From positions 1-23,837 of IMG/VR virus record IMGVR_UViG_3300022074_000379: a DNA stretch of 23,837 nt. One strand, written 5' to 3'. The DNA is from a virus. The notes beneath the pieces were generated by a model. It searched no databases. It had not been told where the DNA came from and saw nothing but the letters and a program-made list of their open reading frames with translations. Positions 13,565-20,681 of the stretch are shown here, piece after piece. How positions within the stretch are numbered: position 1 is the first letter of the stretch; each line of letters begins with the position of its first letter. The translations under genes and the position numbers were made by a program.

Positions 13565-13706
13565 CCTACTACCACAAGCAACTAAAGAAGATATTATTAC
13601 TATTTTTATGGCACTACAAAGGCAGAACTTTGTTTTGTCAAATACAATAAGCAACCTAGTTAAACAATGGCCTATTCACCCAGGTACTACACAAGAGGAT
13701 CAGTAG
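13470..13706 (+). CDS. nblA: NblA-like phycobilisome degradation adaptor
   Basis: The core ELTMEQQFKLRRMDDLLPQA, then DIITIFMALQRQN and SNLVKQWP, matches the NblA consensus (LTxEQQFxLR, an acidic helix, LxRQ, a final KQW). The preceding GLPPPIIELT also resembles the start of Synechococcus elongatus NblA. NblA binds phycobilisome rods and brings them to the Clp protease, causing pigment loss and freeing amino acids. ATG 13470 (or 13473) gives 78 residues; ATG 13530 gives 58 but cuts off the conserved ELT, and TTG 13524 is a third option. Host NblA is about 60 residues. It overlaps the exonuclease gene by 95 bases and DUF3310 by 40. Functional phage NblA proteins are known. Confidence 0.82.
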   Translation: MMTPEELSDIGLPPPIIELTMEQQFKLRRMDDLLPQATKEDIITIFMALQRQNFVLSNTISNLVKQWPIHPGTTQEDQ

Positions 13707-13957
13707 AAGTTTGGGACTTTGTACGTGATCAATCTTTAAATTATCATCTTGGTAATGCTGTTAAATACATCTGCAGAGCTGGTCACAAAGATTCTTATGC
13801 AGATGATTTAAAAAAAGCTATCCACTATTTAGAAAATGAATTATCACATGCACTTGCAGAGCGAAAGTCTAATGCAACAGGCGGAAACTTTCCGCCAGGC
13901 ATATGGTCTTCCATCGTCCCAGGCTCGGATGAGGATACAGAAAGCTTTGATCGATGA
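13667..13957 (+). CDS. DUF3310 family protein
   Basis: The 96-residue product carries the DUF3310 signature: LNYHLGNAVKYICRAGHKD, then YADDLKKAIHYLENELSHAL. This small helical family (sometimes labelled nucleotide-kinase-like) is common in phages near nucleotide metabolism genes, but its activity is not firmly established. The C-terminal 30 residues, glycine- and serine-rich, are read from bases that also encode the start of the MazG-like gene in another frame. It overlaps NblA by 40 bases. Confidence 0.8.
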   Translation: MAYSPRYYTRGSVEVWDFVRDQSLNYHLGNAVKYICRAGHKDSYADDLKKAIHYLENELSHALAERKSNATGGNFPPGIWSSIVPGSDEDTESFDR

Positions 13958-14210
13958 AGAATGGTCAGAGTTTCATCAGGCATTTCATTTTGAAAGTAGT
14001 GAGAACCAACTAAAAGAACTAGCAGATCTTGTGTACGTCTGTTATCAATACGCCGCCAATCTTGAATGGGATTTAGACGAAGCACTTAAACGTGTACACA
14101 AATCAAACATGTCAAAGCTTGATGAATATGGCAAACCTATTTATCGAGCTGACGGCAAAGTCCTTAAAGGACCAAATTACAAACCACCAATTCTCACTGA
14201 TTTAGTGTAA
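13872..14210 (+). CDS. MazG-like nucleotide pyrophosphohydrolase
   Basis: An all-helical product of about 112 residues from ATG 13872. The metal-binding pair characteristic of the MazG / HisE superfamily is present: DEEWSEFHQAF (ExxE) and LKELADLVYVCYQY (ExxD). The C-terminal segment VHKSNMSKLDEYGKPIYRAD, then GKVLKGPNYKPP, is typical of phage versions. These enzymes hydrolyse (d)NTPs or related nucleotides to monophosphates. Phage MazG has also been discussed as acting on alarmone or nucleotide pools. The start is uncertain: ATG 13836 and 13848 are also in frame. The stop is coupled to the next gene by TAATG. Confidence 0.8.
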   Translation: MQQAETFRQAYGLPSSQARMRIQKALIDEEWSEFHQAFHFESSENQLKELADLVYVCYQYAANLEWDLDEALKRVHKSNMSKLDEYGKPIYRADGKVLKGPNYKPPILTDLV

Positions 14211-15589
14211 TGCCTAATTACATTTCTAGAACTGGCCGCGTTCAAACATGGATGGATGAGCCTGACGGTCGCCTTCCCGTGTCGTGCACGGTATTTGTAG
14301 TAGAAGACTCAATGGAGGGTCCGAATGGAATCGAAGCAAGTTGGAAGTTCGTCTCTCATGCGCTCCGCAATGGCGCTGGATGCGCGGTCCACCTTAGTAA
14401 ACTACGACCGAAAGGAAGCGATAATGGTAAGGGACTTATTGCATCTGGTCCTGTCTCGTTTGGACGAATCTATTCTACTCTCAACGAAACTCTTAGACGC
14501 GGAGGATATTACAAAGGAGGAGCTGTAGTTCTTCATTTAGATGCAAATTCTCCTGACCTAGTAGACTTTGTAACTGCACCACGCAATGAACTGCCTTGGG
14601 CAAAACGTTGTGTAGATATTACACAAGAGTGGTGGGACGCGCTGGATCAAAACTCGAAAGATGCTGTCATCTACGGTATACGTTCTGGCGACATCTGGCT
14701 AAACAAAGTTAAGTATCAAAATGGAAAACGAATCTTCGGCAACGTTTGCCTTGAAGTATATCTGCCCTCACGCGGAACTTGCTTGTTGCAACATGTCAAT
14801 ACCGCTGCGTGTGAGTTCGACGAAATCCCTAGAGCTTTCGCTGAAGGTATGTCGCAATTGTGTGCCCTCCACGCTGTTACTGGCGTCGGCGATTCGGGAG
14901 AGTATCTGCATCCCGGAGAAGACAGGCAGGTCGGATTGGGAATCCTTGGATTGGCAAACTTACTTCGACGCTGCGGAGTCACTTACGATCAATTCGGACG
15001 TGCCTTAGAACAAGTAAACAACGGAGATGTTGTAAAGTCTCCTGCATATGAACTCGCCCGTCAGTTCGAAATAGGAATTGATGAGGCAGCAAACATTGCA
15101 CGACACAATAAAATGGATCGTGCTTTTGCTATCGCACCAACCGCATCGTGCTCCTATAGGTCACAAGACCTTGATGGATTCACCGCTTGTCCTGAAATTG
15201 CACCACCTATTGCAAGGACTGTAGACCGTGACAGCGGTACATTTGGTGTACAAACTTATGAATACGGCGATGTAGAAATCGCCAGTGAAGTCGGATGGGA
15301 CAGCTACAAGAGAGTAGCTGACCAGATGATGATAATGTTAGATAAGACTGGACTTCTTCACGGGTATAGCTTCAACAGTTGGAGTGACATCGTTACTTAC
15401 GACGAGACCTTTATTGAAGAGTGGCTGGAATCGCCCCAGACATCTCTATACTATAGCCTTCAAGTTATGGGCGATGTACAAGATAAGTCTGATGCATATG
15501 CTGCACTAAAGGACAGTGATCTTGACGAATACATTGCTGATTTATTTGAAGGTTCTTCTGTTGAACCTCAATGTGATTGTCAAGAATGA
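14210..15589 (+). CDS. nrdA: Ribonucleotide reductase class I large (alpha) subunit
   Basis: The 459-residue enzyme reduces ribonucleotides to deoxyribonucleotides for phage DNA synthesis. C26 in PVSCTVF is the first redox cysteine. NVCLEVYLP holds the N-x-C-x-E catalytic triad and resembles NLCLEIALP of E. coli NrdA. GTCLLQ supplies the partner cysteine, and FAIAPTASCSY is the phosphate-binding loop. Tyr-Tyr in TSLYYSLQ (about residues 413-414) matches the radical-relay pair unique to class I, and CDC near the end is the tail thiol pair. There is no N-terminal ATP-cone and the protein is far shorter than E. coli NrdA (761). Cyanopodovirus homologues were once called class II and later re-annotated as class I. 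Confidence 0.9.
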   Translation: MPNYISRTGRVQTWMDEPDGRLPVSCTVFVVEDSMEGPNGIEASWKFVSHALRNGAGCAVHLSKLRPKGSDNGKGLIASGPVSFGRIYSTLNETLRRGGYYKGGAVVLHLDANSPDLVDFVTAPRNELPWAKRCVDITQEWWDALDQNSKDAVIYGIRSGDIWLNKVKYQNGKRIFGNVCLEVYLPSRGTCLLQHVNTAACEFDEIPRAFAEGMSQLCALHAVTGVGDSGEYLHPGEDRQVGLGILGLANLLRRCGVTYDQFGRALEQVNNGDVVKSPAYELARQFEIGIDEAANIARHNKMDRAFAIAPTASCSYRSQDLDGFTACPEIAPPIARTVDRDSGTFGVQTYEYGDVEIASEVGWDSYKRVADQMMIMLDKTGLLHGYSFNSWSDIVTYDETFIEEWLESPQTSLYYSLQVMGDVQDKSDAYAALKDSDLDEYIADLFEGSSVEPQCDCQE

Positions 15590-16293
15590 ACCCGTACGAA
15601 AAACTAATTACCAGAAAAAGAAAGTGGACCCCTGTTGCTGTAACAGGTGGTCCTGTGACTGAAGGGACAGAGGACGCCATCAGTCGGTGCCTTGCATTGC
15701 GTGTCCTGGAGATTCCGGTTGGTGACTTCATCAGTGAAGCAACTAATAAGGAAGTGCCAGAGTCCGCGAGAAAGATTCTCAGTATGAACATTACTGATGA
15801 AATTAATCATGACATTGCACTCAACTATGTCGCAGACACATTTGATGTGGATGCAAAAACAACAAAAGAAGCAGAGAGCATTGCGGAAGCTTGGATCAAT
15901 CATCCAGAGCATCCCATTGTCAAAGCGATGGTACTTGAGCGAAGTATCTTCTTCACTATCTTGCCATTCTTCAGAGCCTATGGAAACTCAGGTATGAGGA
16001 CAGTTTCAGCAGATGTGTCACGAGATGAACAAATTCATGTTGCAACTAATTCTCTGGTTTGTGCTGAGTTGGGGCTTAGTTTTTCTCCATCACTGGATAA
16101 ACTGAGGAAGGCTACTGCGTATTGGTTGTTCTCACCACTACGTGGTTCTGCAAAACTATCTACAAAGTTCTGGACAGAATCAAGTGATCGCTTGATGTAT
16201 CAAGGTAAAGCACCTGAGCTGTCATTTACTAAGGCCGCACGTATGCCTGCATTCTTTGAACATGATGCAAGAAATCTACCCCAATATGCTTGA
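15586..16293 (+). CDS. nrdB: Ribonucleotide reductase class I small (beta) subunit
   Basis: A 235-residue ferritin-like metalloprotein that would form the radical-generating partner of the upstream alpha subunit. Metal ligands are visible as DEINHD (ExxH, helix B), the Glu of VLERSIFF, and SRDEQIHV (ExxH, helix E). The residue four after the first His, where E. coli NrdB has its radical Tyr122, is Leu (HDIAL). It therefore lacks the canonical tyrosyl radical site, as do some other beta subclasses. ATG 15586 overlaps the nrdA stop in ATGA; the in-frame TTG 15577 is unnecessary. Shorter than E. coli NrdB (376). Confidence 0.85.
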   Translation: MNPYEKLITRKRKWTPVAVTGGPVTEGTEDAISRCLALRVLEIPVGDFISEATNKEVPESARKILSMNITDEINHDIALNYVADTFDVDAKTTKEAESIAEAWINHPEHPIVKAMVLERSIFFTILPFFRAYGNSGMRTVSADVSRDEQIHVATNSLVCAELGLSFSPSLDKLRKATAYWLFSPLRGSAKLSTKFWTESSDRLMYQGKAPELSFTKAARMPAFFEHDARNLPQYA

Positions 16294-16456
16294 GGTCTTC
16301 GGTATGGAGGCCAGAGCTGTACTCAATGAAATGGAAGATAGATTCCCATCTATTACTCCATCTCCAGATGACACAATTGAAAAAATTATGTACCGCTCTG
16401 GTCAACGTTCTGTTGTGGAGTGGCTTGTAAACCGACTAGAGAATAACGATGGCTAG
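16262..16456 (+). CDS. Small conserved cyanopodovirus protein, 64 residues
   Basis: An acidic helical product: NMLEVFGMEARAVLNEMEDR, then FPSITPSPDDTIEKIMYRSG and QRSVVEWLVNRLEN. I recall close relatives at the same site in other marine cyanopodoviruses, but no function. ATG 16262 overlaps nrdB by 32 bases; ATG 16286, inside the nrdB stop region, is the alternative start. The next gene begins 8 bases before its stop codon ends. Confidence 0.65.
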   Translation: MMQEIYPNMLEVFGMEARAVLNEMEDRFPSITPSPDDTIEKIMYRSGQRSVVEWLVNRLENNDG

Positions 16457-17753
16457 ACGCAGAAAGAGTAAGCCAAGACGAGCACCGAAAAGAGTTGCTA
16501 AAAGAAAAATTACACGTTCTTTTAAACGTAAGTCACCAGCTAAAAAAGCTGTAAAACGTGCTCTCAAAGATAACAAAGTTACTAAAAAAGAAATAAGGAC
16601 TATTGTCAGGAAGGGTGGCAGTAGAAAGCAAGTTCAATCAATTAGAAAAGCTGCTAAAAACACAAAAGGTCTGAAAATTGGAAAAGGTGTAGACAATAAA
16701 AAAGAAGTAAGAAAGATTTTTAAAAGGAATAAAAATAAAGGCAAAGCTGACAATCTCAGATCCGATCAACTTAAATTAACCCGCACTAGCGATGGCGGCG
16801 GTGGTGGCGGAACCTCCGGCGGAGGCGGTGGTAACTCTGGTGGAAACGGTGGCGGCGATGGCAAAGGCAATGGTGGCAAAAAAGGCGTCAAAGTAACGGC
16901 AGATGCGCTGTCTGGTGGTTATGGTCACAAAGATTTTGAACGCAGAGAAACCAAGCTGAAACAAAGAGCTAGGGGGTATGCAAATATTTACGGAGGAGAG
17001 AACAAACAATCACGAAAGTTTCTCAAGGCTTTAGCTGACCAAGCTACTACCCGTATGAAGATCAAACCTAGCGAATATGGTCGCAAGGGTAAAAAGGCAA
17101 AGTTCAGTGATTTGAGTCTTGCTCAACAATATGATCGTAATTCTGCAAAATTAGAAAAGAAACTGTCTAATCCCATGAATTCATTCATGGAGAAACAGGC
17201 TAAAAAATATAATAGCGGCGATGGTCCTATGGCATATCTTTCTGCTTTCAAAAATAAAGCTAACCCTGAGTTTGCAGAATTTAATGCAAGCCGTATGCAA
17301 AAGTTCGCTCAGTCTGGATTAACTGGTAAGGGCAAGGGCACCAGGAAGATGAGGAGACTTGCTACAAATTTAGGTATTAGCGACAAGCGTTTCGAGAAGA
17401 GGCGCAATCCAGGCAAAGTCTTTGGCATGGCAAGAAATAACCTGCAGAAAGCTGCTAAAAAAAATAAAAACTATACTCTCGGTAAAGCATCGGAAAGGTT
17501 GGATAAAATAATGAGTGGAAAAATGGAACCTGGACGTAACGGACCTGGACGTAAAGTACCTGGACGTAAAGTACCTGGAAATAGGAATTCCACTGCCATG
17601 TTTGCAACACCTTATGAAACAAATCGTTCCGGTGCCATGTCTATAGTTCCTTATAAAAATAGGAAAGCAGCTAGAAAAGCAGCAAAAAGAAAGTCTCGTT
17701 TTCCTACCGGAGGCGCATCAGCAGTGATAGCCCAAGCTTATAGTTCAGTATAA
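16449..17753 (+). CDS. Very basic virion-module protein with Gly-rich linker
   Basis: The 434 residues are dominated by Lys and Arg. The N-terminal 110 residues resemble histone H1 or protamine tails (MARRRKSKPRRAPKRVAKRK and onward). A glycine-rich linker follows at about 115-145. The middle 300 residues are mixed helical and basic. Near residues 361-376 there are three tandem copies of the 5-residue unit PGRKV or PGRNG. It sits immediately before the portal gene, where T7 carries small virion genes. A structural, genome-binding or internal capsid role is inference. No enzymatic motif was found. Confidence 0.75.
   Translation: MARRRKSKPRRAPKRVAKRKITRSFKRKSPAKKAVKRALKDNKVTKKEIRTIVRKGGSRKQVQSIRKAAKNTKGLKIGKGVDNKKEVRKIFKRNKNKGKADNLRSDQLKLTRTSDGGGGGGTSGGGGGNSGGNGGGDGKGNGGKKGVKVTADALSGGYGHKDFERRETKLKQRARGYANIYGGENKQSRKFLKALADQATTRMKIKPSEYGRKGKKAKFSDLSLAQQYDRNSAKLEKKLSNPMNSFMEKQAKKYNSGDGPMAYLSAFKNKANPEFAEFNASRMQKFAQSGLTGKGKGTRKMRRLATNLGISDKRFEKRRNPGKVFGMARNNLQKAAKKNKNYTLGKASERLDKIMSGKMEPGRNGPGRKVPGRKVPGNRNSTAMFATPYETNRSGAMSIVPYKNRKAARKAAKRKSRFPTGGASAVIAQAYSSV
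17529..17578 (+). repeat. 15-bp tandem repeat, about 3.3 copies
   Basis: The unit CCTGGACGTAAAGTA occurs twice exactly (17544-17558, 17559-17573), once with two changes (17529-17543), and then as a partial copy. It encodes repeated PGRKV in the basic protein. Confidence 0.85.
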
Positions 17754-17756
17754 ATT

Positions 17757-19304
17757 ATGTCAGCTAAATCACGATACGACGCTCTTGCTAGTAGCCGTAA
17801 CCAATTTCTACAAACTGCAATTGATGCAGCTAAATTGACTATTCCTTATTTGATGAAGCATGACGAAGAGGATAGTAACTATAAAACTCTTTTAACACCG
17901 TGGCAATCAGTCGGTGCTAAAGGAGTCTCTACTTTGGCAAGTAAATTAATGCTTGCTTTGTTACCTCCTCAGACAAGCTTTTTTAAATTACAGATTGATG
18001 ATGCAACACTACTGTCTGGTGAGTTGAATCCTGCGATAAGATCAGATCTTGATCTTTCATTTGCAAAGATTGAACGTACTATCTTGGAATCTATTGCAGC
18101 TTCTGACGATCGTGTTGTTGTTCACCAAGCATTGAAACACCTCGTTGTTTCTGGTAATGCACTCATCTTTATGGACAAGGATAAACTTAAGTTATATCCA
18201 TTGAACAGATACGTTGTAGAAAGAGACGGTCTAGGAAACGTAATTGAAATCGTTACCAAAGAAAAAATACATAAAAAACTACTGAAGTCTGTTCTTCCTG
18301 AACCTGATCCTTTCAAGACTACTGATGAAAGTACTGGTTACAGTCGTGATGATATTGATGTCTATACGCACATCAAGCGTGACAACAATAGATTTATTTG
18401 GCACCAGGAAGTTTACGACAAAATTATTCCAGGATCACAAGGTAAAGCTCCATTAGATTCAACGCCATGGCTCCCACTAAGGTTCAATACTGTTGATAAT
18501 GAACCACTAGGTAGAGGCAGGGTTGAGGAGTACATTGGAGATCTCAAAAACCTAGAAGCATTATCTCAGGCTATTTGTGAAGGCTCTGCTGCTGCAGCTA
18601 AAGTTGTATTTACTGTTTCTCCTTCATCTACTACTAAGCCGTCAACATTAGCCAAGGCTGGTAACGGAGCAATCATTCAAGGCCGACCAGATGATATTGG
18701 AGTTGTACAAGTTGGTAAAACAGCAGATTTTGCTACTGCATATCAAATGATCCAACAACTGGAACGTAGGCTAAGTGAAGCATTCTTAGTCCTTACGGTA
18801 AGGCAGTCGGAACGTACTACTGCAGAAGAAGTACGAATGACTCAAATGGAACTTGAACAACAATTGGGAGGATTGTTCTCACTTTTGACTGTTGAGTTTC
18901 TTGTTCCTTATCTCAACCGTAAGTTGAGCGTGTTCCAAAAAACAGGAGAGATACCACGTCTTCCTAAAAACATTGTCAAACCTACAATTGTTGCTGGTGT
19001 CAATGCATTAGGCCGCGGCCAAGATAGAGAGAGTTTGCAGATGTTTATGCAGACTTTAGCTCAAACAATGGGTCCGCAAGCTATTCAGCAATATATTAAT
19101 CCTGAAGAGGTTGTCAAACGATTGGCGGCTGCACAGGGTATTGATGCTCTCAATCTTGTCAAGACTGCACAGCAACTTGAGCAAGAGAAGCAGGCTGAGA
19201 TGCAACAACAGCAGGAGATGGCTCTTACACAACAAGCAGGCCAATTCGCATCAGTTGAGCAACGCGCCCAGGCGCAAGGTCAACCACAACAACCAGAACA
19301 GTAA
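17757..19304 (+). CDS. Portal (head-tail connector) protein, T7 gp8-like
   Basis: The 515 residues match T7-type portal proteins in length and order. Features seen are the N-terminal SRYDALASSRNQFLQTAIDA, a TLLTPWQSVGAKGVSTLASK segment, LALLPPQTSFFKL, LYPLNRYVVERDG, and the late AEEVRMTQMELEQQLGGLFS. Twelve copies form the ring through which DNA enters and leaves the capsid. The C-terminal 60 residues are glutamine-rich and probably disordered. It is separated from the basic gene by 3 bases and from the scaffold by 9. Confidence 0.93.
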   Translation: MSAKSRYDALASSRNQFLQTAIDAAKLTIPYLMKHDEEDSNYKTLLTPWQSVGAKGVSTLASKLMLALLPPQTSFFKLQIDDATLLSGELNPAIRSDLDLSFAKIERTILESIAASDDRVVVHQALKHLVVSGNALIFMDKDKLKLYPLNRYVVERDGLGNVIEIVTKEKIHKKLLKSVLPEPDPFKTTDESTGYSRDDIDVYTHIKRDNNRFIWHQEVYDKIIPGSQGKAPLDSTPWLPLRFNTVDNEPLGRGRVEEYIGDLKNLEALSQAICEGSAAAAKVVFTVSPSSTTKPSTLAKAGNGAIIQGRPDDIGVVQVGKTADFATAYQMIQQLERRLSEAFLVLTVRQSERTTAEEVRMTQMELEQQLGGLFSLLTVEFLVPYLNRKLSVFQKTGEIPRLPKNIVKPTIVAGVNALGRGQDRESLQMFMQTLAQTMGPQAIQQYINPEEVVKRLAAAQGIDALNLVKTAQQLEQEKQAEMQQQQEMALTQQAGQFASVEQRAQAQGQPQQPEQ

Positions 19305-19313
19305 TCCACCACA

Positions 19314-19955
19314 ATGGCAGAAACACTAACCAATCAACAAGAAGTCTCTACAGAACTGAATGCAGATGAGCAAGAATCTCTGCAGATCGGTGAGCAGATG
19401 GATCAAGATCAGTCACAGATGTTGGCTGGCAAATATAAAACACCTGCTGATTTAGAAAAAGCATACCTTGAGTTGCAATCTAAACTGGGTTCACAGGATC
19501 GAGACACAGAGGAATCTGAAGAATCTGATGAAGTAGTTGATGAAACTGCTTCTGAAGAACAAGAAGAAGAAACTTCTGAAGAAGAAATCGCTGAACTTAC
19601 AGACGGTGATATTGAATTCCTACATGAATTGGCAGGAGGAAAGGAAGGTTACAACACAATGGTGTCTTGGGCCTCTGAAAATTTCGATGCTGAGGAAGTA
19701 AACATGTACGACACAGTGATGGATTCAGGAGATCCTGCTGCTATTTATTTTGCTGTTCAATCACTTGTGTCTAGATACGGTGAGGCTAACGGTACTGATG
19801 GTGAATTGCTTGTTGGTACTGCCGCTTCTAATACTGTTGATGCTTTTAAGAGTCAAGCAGAACTTGTCGCTGCAATGAGTGACCCTCGTTACGAAAATGA
19901 TCCTGCATATCGAGAAGCACTGCTTCTTAAACTTGATAAATCTGACATCTTTTAA
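19314..19955 (+). CDS. Capsid assembly scaffolding protein, T7 gp9-like
   Basis: A 213-residue, strongly acidic protein with a long Glu-rich middle (EESEESDEVVDETASEEQEE), a helix-rich C-terminal half and YKTPADLEKAYLELQSKLGS near residues 42-61. The AYLELQ-type segment and the acidity are typical of T7-like scaffolds, which shape the procapsid and then leave. ATG 19314 follows the leader AATCCACCACA, resembling early-gene leaders. It sits between portal and capsid as expected, but five basic mini-genes and a lysin intervene before the capsid. Confidence 0.88.
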   Translation: MAETLTNQQEVSTELNADEQESLQIGEQMDQDQSQMLAGKYKTPADLEKAYLELQSKLGSQDRDTEESEESDEVVDETASEEQEEETSEEEIAELTDGDIEFLHELAGGKEGYNTMVSWASENFDAEEVNMYDTVMDSGDPAAIYFAVQSLVSRYGEANGTDGELLVGTAASNTVDAFKSQAELVAAMSDPRYENDPAYREALLLKLDKSDIF

Positions 19956-19957
19956 TC

Positions 19958-20074
19958 ATGCCAAACGTAAACGGTAAAAAGTTTCCATACACTCCCGCTG
20001 GTAAAAAAGCAGCTAAATCTTACGCTGCACTTCAAAAGAAAAAGAAGGGCAGTCAATATAAAAAGGTGATGTAA
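19958..20074 (+). CDS. Tiny basic protein 1 (38 residues)
   Basis: MPNVNGKKFPYTPAGKKAAK followed by SYAALQKKKKGSQYKKVM. Two bases after the scaffold stop, and coupled by TAATG to the next mini-gene. The FPYTPAGKKAAK pattern recurs in marine cyanophage mini-proteins. About one third Lys. The function is unknown; nucleic-acid binding or a capsid-associated peptide is possible. Confidence 0.65.
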   Translation: MPNVNGKKFPYTPAGKKAAKSYAALQKKKKGSQYKKVM

Positions 20075-20133
20075 TGGCACACAAAGGAAAAGGCTCCTGT
20101 AAAGGAGGGAAAAAAGGTGGCTACAAAAAGTAG
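20074..20133 (+). CDS. Tiny basic peptide 2 (19 residues)
   Basis: MAHKGKGSCKGGKKGGYKK, only Gly, Lys and a few others. The start is coupled by TAATG to the gene before. The 3' end overlaps the GTG start of the next gene by 17 bases and contains its Shine-Dalgarno. It may be a leader peptide rather than a functional protein. Confidence 0.4.
   Translation: MAHKGKGSCKGGKKGGYKK
20104..20109 (+). promoter_or_regulatory. Strong ribosome-binding site for GTG 20117
   Basis: GGAGGG sits 7 bases before GTG 20117. Clear Shine-Dalgarno sites are rare in this window, so this one supports the GTG start of the 87-residue basic protein. Confidence 0.7.
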
Positions 20134-20380
20134 TAAACGAAAAAGAAAAAGTGTAAGTTTGAAAATCGGCGTTCACAAATCACGTAAGGGTGGCCTTACT
20201 GCAGCTGGACGCCGTAAATACAACAAAGCAACAGGATCAAATTTGAAGGCACCACAGCCCGGTGGTGGTGCTCGCAAGCGTTCTTTTTGTGCTCGTTTCA
20301 AAGGTATGAAAGGACCGATGAAAAAACCTAACGGCAAGCCAACCCGTAAAGCATTGGCACTTCGCAGATGGAAATGTTAG
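20117..20380 (+). CDS. Basic conserved phage protein (DUF6321-like)
   Basis: The 87-residue product begins at GTG 20117. The core GLTAAGRRKYNKATGSNLKA, then PQPGGGARKRSFCARFKGM and a terminal KALALRRWKC, is a recurring pattern in cyanophages and other marine phages (I believe DUF6321). Very basic, no enzymatic motif. A conserved virion or DNA-associated role is likely but unproven. The good Shine-Dalgarno upstream suggests high translation. Confidence 0.75.
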   Translation: MATKSSKRKRKSVSLKIGVHKSRKGGLTAAGRRKYNKATGSNLKAPQPGGGARKRSFCARFKGMKGPMKKPNGKPTRKALALRRWKC

Positions 20381-20382
20381 TT

Positions 20383-20532
20383 ATGCCTGGACATTATGGT
20401 GGGATGAAAAAGCCCGCAGCTAAAAAAAAATTGAGTGCTGGTCAGCGTAAGATTGCTGGTCAAGCTGGCAATCCAAACAAGATCGAAGCTTCAGATTTCA
20501 AAAAACTACGTGCTAAGCGAGGCAAAAAGTAA
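20383..20532 (+). CDS. Tiny basic protein 4 (49 residues)
   Basis: MPGHYGGMKKPAAKKKLSAG followed by QRKIAGQAGNPNKIEASDFK and a basic end. The MPGHYG start motif recurs in cyanophage virion-region mini-proteins. ATG 20383 is 2 bases after the previous stop; ATG 20374 and 20368 are in frame and would overlap the previous gene. The stop is coupled by TAATG to the next mini-gene. Confidence 0.65.
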   Translation: MPGHYGGMKKPAAKKKLSAGQRKIAGQAGNPNKIEASDFKKLRAKRGKK

Positions 20533-20681
20533 TGGCTAAACCTGGACTGTATGCAAACATTCACGCCAAGCGTAAGCGTATTGCTGCTGGTAGTGGAGAG
20601 AAGATGAGAAAGCCTGGTGCAAAAGGTGCGCCTACAGCAGCAAACTTTAAACGTGCTGCAAAAACTGCTAAGAAAAAATAA
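20532..20681 (+). CDS. Tiny basic protein 5 (49 residues)
   Basis: MAKPGLYANIHAKRKRIAAG followed by SGEKMRKPGAKGAPTAANFK and RAAKTAKKK. I recognise this sequence as highly conserved in cyanophages of several morphotypes, with no assigned function. About a third of its residues are basic. It is coupled by TAATG on both sides. The conservation across phages with different capsids points to a general role, not a T7-specific one. Confidence 0.8.
   Translation: MAKPGLYANIHAKRKRIAAGSGEKMRKPGAKGAPTAANFKRAAKTAKKK

Noticed and set aside
15577-15588. TTG start for the RNR beta subunit
   Set aside because: ATG 15586 overlaps the alpha stop in the ATGA form used throughout the genome and is preferred.
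14210-15589. Class II (B12-dependent) ribonucleotide reductase
   Set aside because: The Tyr-Tyr pair, the NVCLEVYLP motif and the adjacent beta subunit with ferritin-like ligands fit class I.
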